Source of the DNA: Verrucomicrobiota bacterium | Lineage (GTDB): Bacteria > Verrucomicrobiota > Verrucomicrobiia > Verrucomicrobiales > DEV007 | DNA: 5,356 nt | Assembly (NCBI GenBank): GCA_027618625.1 | Contig: JAQCER010000305.1 | Coordinates: 1-5,356 of the forward strand | Reading direction: 5' to 3' | Part shown: piece after piece, positions 1-5,356 of the stretch | Numbering within the stretch: position 1 is the stretch's first letter | How the letters are laid out: each line of letters starts with the position of its first letter | The notes under the pieces: model-generated | Database searches by the model: none | The model's input: the letters and a program-made list of their open reading frames with translations, nothing else | What the model was told of the DNA's origin: nothing | Translations under genes and position numbers: made by a program

Positions 1-138
1 CAATTGGGGAGGATTCGTCGCGTCCTCGGGAACGAGCGAGCTGCCCGCGAATGCTTTGCCATGGCACTGGCGATTTTAAACAAAGACTCTCTAGCTACCC
101 GGCGTGCGAAGGCACCGCTCTCGGCTTTCTCAAACTAA
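1..138 (+). CDS. C-terminal end of a TPR-like protein upstream of pelD (5' partial)
   Basis: The frame starting at base 1 stays open for 45 codons and stops at TAA 136-138, one base before the pelD ATG. Its translation carries one clear tetratricopeptide repeat: in standard TPR numbering it has Leu7, Gly8, Gly15, Ala20, Phe24, Ala27 and Leu28, with Asn at the usual Pro32 position. A basic tail of about 15 residues follows. TPR segments usually bind proteins, and the Pel protein known for many TPRs is PelB, whose TPRs lie in the periplasm. PelB normally ends in an outer-membrane barrel, however, and pelC is the usual gene before pelD, so I cannot name this gene. The frame choice rests on the TPR pattern and the tight junction with pelD. 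The other two frames are also open here, to 79 and 143, so the call is moderate. Confidence 0.5.
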   Translation, partial: QLGRIRRVLGNERAARECFAMALAILNKDSLATRRAKAPLSAFSN

Positions 139-139
139 C

Positions 140-1537
140 ATGAATGTAATTGGGACGAACCACGAAGAAAAAAGGGGAAGGTATTGGCTCAGTGTGCTGG
201 GAGACTTTCTGCTGGTCGCAGCTTGCCTTGGGCTGATTACGTGGCTCCTGTCTTCGCGTGACCCGCTGTGGTTGCGATTGAATCCTTCGCCTCTGATCCT
301 CGTGCCTCTGCTGCTGGGAGGGCGCTACGGGCTCGTTGTCGGCGTGGCTGCTGGTCTGCTTACCTCTGCGTTGGGGACTGCTTCGGCAGTGTGGATGGAG
401 TTTGGAACCTGGCGAAGCGTCATCAATGAGTATCGGTATCTGTTCGCCGGACTGCCAGTGCTCGGGCTTGTGGCTGGTGAGTTGCGTTCTGCCCTCACAC
501 GCACACAGCGCTCGGCCGCAGCCGAAGTGAGCGCTCTGAAAGAAGCGAACCTGCGAGCGATATCGGCCCTGCGTGTTGCGGAGGAATCGTCTCACCGCTT
601 GGAAAGGCAGCTGGCGGTTCACGGGCTGGAAATGGTGTCGTTGGACAATGAACTGGCGACCATTTTGAAAGCTGAGGATCGCACGCTTTACCGGGAGGTA
701 CTCCATCTCCTCTACCGGATCTCGGGCATCCAGGAAGCGGCAATCTATTTGCCCGCAAATGGTCGCGGTGAGATGCTGCGTATCGCCAATCTCAATGGAA
801 CTTCCACGCCTGAGGCTCTGCCGATCGATGGCGCAATCGTCGAGCGCGCTCTGGTGACCCGCGATCTCGTGACTTGTCGAGAGATCTGGGAGGCCACTCC
901 CAGGCAGGGGGACAAGTGGCTGGCGGCTCTGCCATGGGTCGACCATGAAGGCAATGTGAGGGCACTCCTTATGGTGCGCCGAATGGCACTGCTTTCAGTC
1001 AACTGGCAGGCGTTCGACCGGATGAAAACCGTGTGCCAGTGGGTGACCTGCTGCCGATTGATGCGTGCCGGGACTCATGCGCTGTCAGATGCCGAGTCCA
1101 GAACCTTCCAGCCCCGGTGGGATGATGATGTCAGGGCGCTGCGCAACAAGAGTGATGAGAACTTTGATAGACTGCGCGAGACAGCACGGCTTTGTGTTCG
1201 CGGTCGAGATCTGCACCAGTTGTCTACGGCGGGTTTGTGCTTCCCCGGGGCGGGATATATCGGAGCGGAGAGTGAGTGCGTGCTTCGGGTGTTGTCAGAG
1301 TGTCTCCGTCCCCAGGATGTTTGCGCGGCCGATCCAGATGGTGACAGCCTGCTGGTGTTGCTGCCAATGATGGATCTCAGCGGTGCCAAATCAGTCGCCG
1401 AAAAAATCGAATCCGCACTGCGGAGGGAGCTTCAGGGGATTTCACCCGCAGACGGGGTACGTTACGCGAGTGCGGTGCTTCAGGCATCCGAATCTGCTGA
1501 TCTGTTCATCGCGCGACTCGCGAAGAAAGCAAAATGA
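140..1537 (+). CDS. pelD: PelD, inner-membrane c-di-GMP receptor of Pel polysaccharide synthesis
   Basis: PelD senses c-di-GMP and switches on Pel synthesis from the inner membrane. From ATG 140 the protein has 465 residues, close to the ~455 of the Pseudomonas protein. Hydrophobic segments near residues 17-37, 48-60, 64-84 and 98-113 match the four-helix membrane domain. A charged helical stalk (about 114-160) follows, then a GAF domain (about 165-300) and a degenerate GGDEF domain (about 341-464). The GGDEF signature is lost (DPDGDS in its place), so no cyclase activity is expected, but the inhibitory-site motif RPQD is present at residues 390-393. A second arginine contacts the ligand in characterised PelD; R428 or R429 are candidates but I cannot align them surely. 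ATG 140 follows the upstream stop by one base and has no clear Shine-Dalgarno, so coupled translation is likely. GTG 104 in the same frame is an alternative start, adding 12 residues. The 3' end overlaps pelE by ATGA. Confidence 0.93.
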   Translation: MNVIGTNHEEKRGRYWLSVLGDFLLVAACLGLITWLLSSRDPLWLRLNPSPLILVPLLLGGRYGLVVGVAAGLLTSALGTASAVWMEFGTWRSVINEYRYLFAGLPVLGLVAGELRSALTRTQRSAAAEVSALKEANLRAISALRVAEESSHRLERQLAVHGLEMVSLDNELATILKAEDRTLYREVLHLLYRISGIQEAAIYLPANGRGEMLRIANLNGTSTPEALPIDGAIVERALVTRDLVTCREIWEATPRQGDKWLAALPWVDHEGNVRALLMVRRMALLSVNWQAFDRMKTVCQWVTCCRLMRAGTHALSDAESRTFQPRWDDDVRALRNKSDENFDRLRETARLCVRGRDLHQLSTAGLCFPGAGYIGAESECVLRVLSECLRPQDVCAADPDGDSLLVLLPMMDLSGAKSVAEKIESALRRELQGISPADGVRYASAVLQASESADLFIARLAKKAK

Positions 1538-2541
1538 TGCCCCGATTCATTCTCGCTGTGATTGCGTGGGGGCTTGCGTTTGCAGTGCTCTATGCAGCAA
1601 TTTCCGGGCAGGCATCGCCGCTCGGGTTTCCACTTTGGCAGTTGCACATTCTCGCGGCGACCGTCTGTGGAGTGAGCGCTTCCAGCATGATCGCATGGTG
1701 GCGGCCCTATCTTTACGGGCTGTTCGTTCTATTGGCGCTTTTGATTCCCGTCGCCGGGCCATTGTTCGTACTTTTGCTGGGCGCGCTGGCACCAAAAGAG
1801 GCACGTGGAGCGAGGGCGGGTGCCAGAGATTCGTTCATTTGCGGTATGCCATTGCGCGATTGCAGGCGGAGTGCAAATTTTGCACGAGCGTCGTCGTTTA
1901 TCTCGAGCTTTGGATCGTTGAGCGATGCGCAATTGGATCATGTTCTGAGTGATGTGGTCAAACTTGAGGAAGCACCGTTGATGAGTCTGAACAGAAAGTT
2001 TCGCGATCATCCGAACACGCATGTCATGCTGGTTGGTCAGGGCTGCGTCGCTGAGCGCCTGAATGTGTTGGAGCGCCATGCCAGGAATCTTCGATGCCGG
2101 GTAAATCGGAATCCAGAGAACCCGGATGCCCTGCTTGGCCTTTGCGAAATTCACCTGGCAGTGCTTGAGCAAAAACTCCTGATGCCACAGGAAGGAACGA
2201 TCCGTGCACGTTCAGGACTGGAAGTAGTGCGCCAGCTTCGATCACTGGCTGAACGGGAGAAGTTCGAGCAGCATTCAGCCTTCTATGAAGCGCACTTTGC
2301 ACTCTATCTCGGGCAGCGTGATCGGGCAGTTGGAGCCTGGGCGCAACTGGTGGAGACAACCGAGCGGCGGTGCATCTTGGATCCAGGCGATCGCTTTCAT
2401 CTGCTGGGTGCAGAAGTCAGTCTCGTTCGGGGGGATCTATCTGGCGTTTGCGAGCACGTTCGAAAGCTCGAGCCCGATTCTCCGGCAAAATTCTGGCTCC
2501 AGGAATTCTGGCTCGAACCCGCAAGGAGAGAAGCCTCATGA
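1534..2541 (+). CDS. pelE: PelE, membrane-anchored TPR-like scaffold of the Pel synthase complex
   Basis: PelE is the inner-membrane partner that helps hold PelD, PelF and PelG together. The gene overlaps pelD by ATGA at 1534-1537; a second ATG follows at 1537. The 335-residue length is near the ~330 typical of PelE. Hydrophobic segments lie at residues 5-24, 37-55 and 59-86, followed by a soluble region. Residues about 126-190 are helical and charged, with an ERLNVLERHARN segment where the family usually has a similar amphipathic helix. From about 190 to 325 the sequence shows TPR-like helix pairs, for example NPENPDALLGLCEIHL and the later FALYLGQRDRAVGAW. Identification rests mainly on position, length and architecture, because PelE is poorly conserved. 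Residues about 89-125 are unusually rich in Arg, Ser and Cys and may be out of the ancestral frame. The upstream GAAGAAAG is only a weak ribosome binding site. Confidence 0.88.
   Translation: MMPRFILAVIAWGLAFAVLYAAISGQASPLGFPLWQLHILAATVCGVSASSMIAWWRPYLYGLFVLLALLIPVAGPLFVLLLGALAPKEARGARAGARDSFICGMPLRDCRRSANFARASSFISSFGSLSDAQLDHVLSDVVKLEEAPLMSLNRKFRDHPNTHVMLVGQGCVAERLNVLERHARNLRCRVNRNPENPDALLGLCEIHLAVLEQKLLMPQEGTIRARSGLEVVRQLRSLAEREKFEQHSAFYEAHFALYLGQRDRAVGAWAQLVETTERRCILDPGDRFHLLGAEVSLVRGDLSGVCEHVRKLEPDSPAKFWLQEFWLEPARREAS
2523..2530 (+). promoter_or_regulatory. Strong Shine-Dalgarno of pelF inside the 3' end of pelE
   Basis: AAGGAGAG lies within the last codons of pelE. Its AAGGAG core ends nine bases before ATG 2538. 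It is the only strong ribosome binding site seen at any gene start in this window, and together with the ATGA overlap it fixes the pelF start. Initiation of pelF therefore still looks sound even though the reading frame downstream is broken. Confidence 0.75.
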
Positions 2542-2620
2542 CAATGAATTTATTGCAACGCAATGCACCGCCAAGCGCGATGCAGGGTGCCCGGCATAAG
2601 AAGGTGTGCCTCCTTCTGGA

Positions 2621-2630
2621 GGGTAGGGTA
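2621..2630 (+). repeat. 5-bp tandem duplication GGGTA-GGGTA causing the first pelF frameshift
   Basis: Two perfect adjacent copies of GGGTA follow the codons for CLLLE. With one copy the reading continues E-G-T-Y-P-Y-V-F-G-G-V, exactly the PelF N-terminal pattern; with two copies it changes frame and reaches TGA at 2676. TACCC at 2633-2637 is the reverse complement of GGGTA, so the second copy can form a small hairpin (GGGT-ACTT-ACCC). Such a structure could favour slipped-strand copying. Five bases gained or lost is typical of replication slippage and is not a homopolymer miscall. Confidence 0.85.
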
Positions 2631-3433
2631 CTTACCCTTATGTATTCGGCGGAGTTTCCGCATGGGTGGATCAGATGATGCGGGCAATGCCTGAGCGCGA
2701 ATTCGCCATCACGTTCATCGGAAGCCGCAAAGAGCTGTGCGGCCAGCCAAAGTACGCAGTTCCGGAGAACCTGACGGCGATTCACGAAATCTATTTGCAC
2801 AATCAAAGTCAGTCGCGGGTTCGATTTAGCAGAGGCGCTCGAGCGCGGGCGCGCGAAGTGACTGACGCGGTGAGGGAACTTTTTGCAGGGAAAGGCAGTG
2901 CCTTGCGAATAATGGACTGTGTTTGCAGTGCGGCATCCACTTGTTCCTTGCGCGACTTCTGGGAGATGCCGGAAACGTGGGAGTTGCTGCAGGATCTGTA
3001 TAACGCGAGAGGGCCAGGGTGTTCATTCAAGGAGTTTTACTGGAATGTCTGGAATTTTGCCGCTCATCTTTGGGCATTGTTAGGGGAGGTTGATCGCGTG
3101 CCTCAGGCACCGGTCTACCACGCTGTATGCACCGGCTACGCCGGCCTGCTTGGGGCACTTTTGAAGCACCGCCGCGGCGGCAGATTCCTGCTGTCCGAAC
3201 ATGGCATCTATGTGAAAGAGCGAGTTGAGGATCTTAGGACGGCCAATTGGATTGCGGATCCGGGCGAACGCGTTCCCGCTCTGGGAACTCCACACAGTGT
3301 CCTTACTGATCTATGGATGCAGTTTTTCCTGTTTCAGGCGCAAGTCAGTTACGATTCAGCGGATCAGATCGTGTCGTTGTTCGAGAGGAACGCTGAGATA
3401 CAGGTGGAATTTGGTGCTGACAGAGAGAGGATC

Positions 3434-3445
3434 GAAATGGTGTGG
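3434..3445 (+). other. Second pelF frameshift: probable 10-base deletion at the interdomain VPNG motif
   Basis: Up to codon GTG 3440 one frame reads GADRERIEMV. From AAT 3436 the next frame reads NGVAAVAAGVARSD and continues into the C-terminal Rossmann domain. GT4 enzymes of this type usually have I-x-V-(I)-P-N-G here. If the ancestor read RIEMV-P-NGV, its DNA would have held AATGGTG twice, three bases apart, and loss of one copy plus the spacer (10 bases) gives exactly the present sequence. The frame change and the motif loss are visible; the ancestral sequence is inferred. A 1-base deletion would also restore the frame but would leave the loop about three residues short. Confidence 0.7.
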
Positions 3446-4045
3446 CCGCTGTCGCAGCGGGCGTTGCTCGGTCCGACTCAAAGCGCAAGGTCGCAGGTTT
3501 TCTCGGGCGCATTGTTCCGATCAAAGACATCAAGACATTACTGCGTTCTGTAAACTCAATGCTGGCCCGGTGTCCCGAAGCCGAATTGCTGATCGCGGGC
3601 CCCACTGATGAGGATCCTGGCTACTATGCGGAATGCCGGGAGTTGCTGGAGGTGCTGGGCCTTGGGGACAAGGTGCGATTCGTCGGTAAGGTGGCCGCGA
3701 GCGACTTTCTTCAGGAGATCGATGTGATGGTGTTGACGAGTCTCAGTGAAGGGCTGCCCTTTGCGCTGATTGAGGCTTTCGCCTATGGTATTCCGGCGGT
3801 GGCAACAGATGTCGGTGCGTGTCGAGAACTGATAGAAGGTCGCGCTGGCAATCGTTCAGTCGACGGTAGCGCAGGCTTTGTTACCGCGGTGGCAGAGCCA
3901 GAGCAAACGGGAGAAGCAATCGCAAAGCTTTTGAATAACGCTGGATTGCGGGTGGAGTTCGGTGAAACCGGGCGCATGCGGGCAACAATGGACTACGCGC
4001 TGAACGATGTCGTATCAGCGTATCATCGATTATACGATTGTTAGT

Positions 4046-5356
4046 ATGGCAGGAATAGGATTTGAACTGCAGAAGATCATGGGGCGCCGCAGCCTCGCTG
4101 GCGTGGCGAGAGCAGGGCTGTATGCCGGGTTGATAGCCGTCGGGCCGTGGATGGTTTCCGTCGGCTCGTTGATCGTTCTGGTGCTGATGTTGAGGCCCAG
4201 GATCGGAGCAGAGGCAATGGATCAGTTCACTTCTCTGATCACTCACTGCTATGCACTTGCGCTGCTGATTATCGGACCGTTTTCATTGCTGCTGACTCGT
4301 TACGCAGCGGATCGATTCTATGATGGTCGGCGCCAGCGTGTTCTCGGATCCTTTCTTTTTGCTCTGGCCATCATCATTCCCATCGCAGGTGTCATCGGGA
4401 TATTGCTGTTTACGAGTGGGGGGAGCGGGCTGACTTCGATCCAGCAGAGCTCGGCTGTTGCTTTGCTGCTGCTTGCGTGTGCCATTTTTACTGCCGGTAG
4501 TTACCTGACGTCGGTCTCATGCTATCGCTGGGTGCTGATGAGCTTCGTGATCGGTTTTGTTGCCAGCTGTGGGTGCGTGATGCTGGCTGTTCGGCAGTAT
4601 GGCGAATATGCTGCACTGACCGGGTTCGTGGTTGGCCACGCAATTCTGTTTCTGCTGCTCTTCTGGCGACTGGCGAGAGAGTTCGGCGGGGACTACGATG
4701 TAACTCTGGACGTCTTGTCCTACGTGCGCCGGTATCCCGGATTGATCTGGGCAGGGATGTTTTACAACTGTGGATTGTGGGTGGACAAGGTGCTTTTCTG
4801 GCAGTTTTCCGCGCAAAGTTTCACCGTGACGGGATGGATTAAGGCTTCACCAGAGTATGATCTATCGATCCACATCGCACTGGCGACCATGGTGCCGGGG
4901 ATGGCCGCCTACGTGCTTGCATTGGAGACTTCATTCGCAAGCAGCCTGCAACGTTATAGTGAAGCAATCGCTGGCTCTGCAACTTTGCACAGGCTGGAAG
5001 AACTTCGCATCGATGCCGTGGAAGGCCTGAAGAAAAGCATGTGGACGCTGGTCAAAGTTCAAGGGTTCACCACGCTGCTGGTCTTTCTCAATCTGGAGGC
5101 TCTCTGTGATCTGCTGGGAATCGGTGCGATCGCGCGTGGCGTGTTCGTGATGACTCTGCTCGGATGCTTCCTGCTGGTGATCTTCCTTTCACTGCTGACG
5201 GTGCTCTTCTATCTGGATGATCGAAAAGGTGCCCTGCATGCCACCTTCGCCTTCTTTGCGGTGAACGCAACAATGAGCGCGCTCACTCTGACGGGGATTG
5301 GGCAGGAATCCTACTACGGAATTGGATTCGTTGCAGGAGCGGCGGCTGGTCTGGTA
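4046..5356 (+). CDS. pelG: PelG, MATE-like inner-membrane transporter of Pel polysaccharide (3' partial)
   Basis: PelG is the polytopic inner-membrane protein thought to carry the growing Pel chain into the periplasm, in complex with PelD and PelE. ATG 4046 lies one base after the pelF stop. The first residues, MAGIGFELQKIMGRRS, match the conserved PelG start and so fix it. The frame stays open for 437 codons to the window edge; family members have about 456, so only some 20 residues are missing. Repeated long hydrophobic stretches fit about 12 membrane helices. The family landmarks RRYPGLIWAGMFYN followed by WVDK (around residues 228-248), SPEYD with VPGMAAY after it (from about 268), and the helix GSATLHRLEELR are all present. 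The frame is intact, unlike pelF. No Shine-Dalgarno is visible before the ATG, so translation probably depends on ribosomes finishing pelF, which would be reduced by the pelF frame breaks. Confidence 0.95.
   Translation, partial: MAGIGFELQKIMGRRSLAGVARAGLYAGLIAVGPWMVSVGSLIVLVLMLRPRIGAEAMDQFTSLITHCYALALLIIGPFSLLLTRYAADRFYDGRRQRVLGSFLFALAIIIPIAGVIGILLFTSGGSGLTSIQQSSAVALLLLACAIFTAGSYLTSVSCYRWVLMSFVIGFVASCGCVMLAVRQYGEYAALTGFVVGHAILFLLLFWRLAREFGGDYDVTLDVLSYVRRYPGLIWAGMFYNCGLWVDKVLFWQFSAQSFTVTGWIKASPEYDLSIHIALATMVPGMAAYVLALETSFASSLQRYSEAIAGSATLHRLEELRIDAVEGLKKSMWTLVKVQGFTTLLVFLNLEALCDLLGIGAIARGVFVMTLLGCFLLVIFLSLLTVLFYLDDRKGALHATFAFFAVNATMSALTLTGIGQESYYGIGFVAGAAAGLV

Larger units (their letters stand above)
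2538..4044 (+). pseudogene. pelF: PelF, GT4-family Pel polymerase glycosyltransferase, broken by two frameshifts
   Basis: PelF is the cytosolic glycosyltransferase that builds the Pel chain from a UDP-sugar. It starts at ATG 2538, overlapping the pelE stop by ATGA. Three reading frames together make one family-like protein. Frame A (2538 to about 2624) gives the N-terminal strand VCLLLEG. Frame B (2630 to about 3439) gives TYPYVFGGVSAWVDQ, the YHAVCTGYAGLLGALL region and the signature EHGIYVKER (3197-3223). Frame C (about 3436-4044) gives GRIVPIKDIKTL (3505-3540) and the GT4 EX7E motif, with glutamates at 3748-3750 and 3772-3774. As it stands, translation from 2538 ends after 46 codons at TGA 2676-2678; frame B alone stops at 3551-3553. 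Removing the 5-bp duplication and restoring 10 lost bases gives about 503 residues, against ~507 in Pseudomonas. All catalytic motifs persist in their frames, so the damage looks recent, switchable or artefactual. A functional single protein is not expected from this sequence. Confidence 0.9.

Noticed and set aside
1..79. Alternative frame 2 reading that ends in LPWHWRF, like an outer-membrane beta-barrel terminus
   Set aside because: It stops 60 bases before pelD and shows no other barrel pattern over 25 residues. The TPR reading in frame 1 is more specific, though this option is not excluded.
3..143. Alternative frame 3 reading that would overlap pelD by ATGA
   Set aside because: The overlap geometry is attractive, but the translation is rich in Cys, Arg and Ser with no motif, so the frame 1 TPR is preferred.
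95..946. Long open frame (283 codons) on the minus strand opposite pelD
   Set aside because: It lies antisense to the recognisable membrane and GAF domains of PelD, and its translation is low-complexity, rich in Arg, Gln, Ser and Pro, with no recognisable domain.
2621..3445. Programmed ribosomal frameshifting joining the three pelF frames
   Set aside because: Each site would need a -1 slip, but neither has a slippery heptamer of the X-XXY-YYZ type. The protein would also carry two extra residues at the first site and miss conserved ones at the second. Indel mutations explain both better.
3225..3608. Third-frame open reading of 127 codons within pelF
   Set aside because: Its composition is rich in Arg, Ser and Cys, and it overlaps the conserved PelF segments in the other frames, so it is a shadow.
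3442..4044. Separate short glycosyltransferase gene starting at GTG 3442
   Set aside because: It holds only the C-terminal Rossmann half of PelF and continues directly from the frame ending at RIEMV. The upstream purine-rich AGAGAGAGG is a weak and distant start signal.
1..5356. tRNA, rRNA, CRISPR, insertion sequence, promoter or rho-independent terminator
   Set aside because: I found no repeat-spacer pattern, transposase, cloverleaf or GC hairpin followed by a T-run. The window is almost wholly coding, with junctions of one to four bases.

Overview
The window is the distal half of a Pel exopolysaccharide operon, all on the plus strand: the end of an upstream TPR-like gene, then pelD, pelE, pelF and the first ~95% of pelG. 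The order D-E-F-G with no pelA between pelE and pelF is the Gram-negative (Pseudomonas-type) arrangement; as I recall it, Gram-positive pel loci place pelA between pelE and pelF. The moderately GC-rich coding sequence fits a proteobacterium, probably beta or gamma, but nothing here fixes a genus.

Layout. Bases 1-138 are an open frame ending in a well-formed tetratricopeptide motif. pelD (140-1537) encodes four membrane helices, a stalk, a GAF domain and a degenerate GGDEF domain that keeps an RxxD c-di-GMP binding motif. pelE (1534-2541) encodes a membrane-anchored helical/TPR-like protein. pelF (2538-4044) is the cytosolic GT4 glycosyltransferase, but its reading frame is broken twice. pelG (4046 to the window edge) is the polytopic MATE-like transporter and is open throughout. 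Genes are packed with 4-base overlaps (pelD/E, pelE/F) or 1-base gaps (upstream gene/pelD, pelF/pelG). I see no internal promoter or terminator, and no gap over 300 bases without a gene.

How they work together. In the Pel model, c-di-GMP binding to PelD activates an inner-membrane complex of PelD, PelE and PelG, which recruits PelF. PelF polymerises the sugar chain from UDP-sugar and PelG carries it across the inner membrane to the PelA/PelB/PelC machinery, which is not in this window.

Main finding. pelF has two frame breaks relative to its family: a perfect 5-bp tandem duplication (GGGTA twice, 2621-2630) just after the CLLLEG strand, and a deletion near 3434-3445 that removes the VPNG motif between the two Rossmann domains. 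Removing the first and restoring 10 bases at the second gives a protein of about 503 residues with every expected PelF motif. The flanking pel genes are intact or nearly so, so this looks like a recent loss, a reversible slippage switch, or an assembly problem, in an operon otherwise kept for use. No wholly new system is visible.
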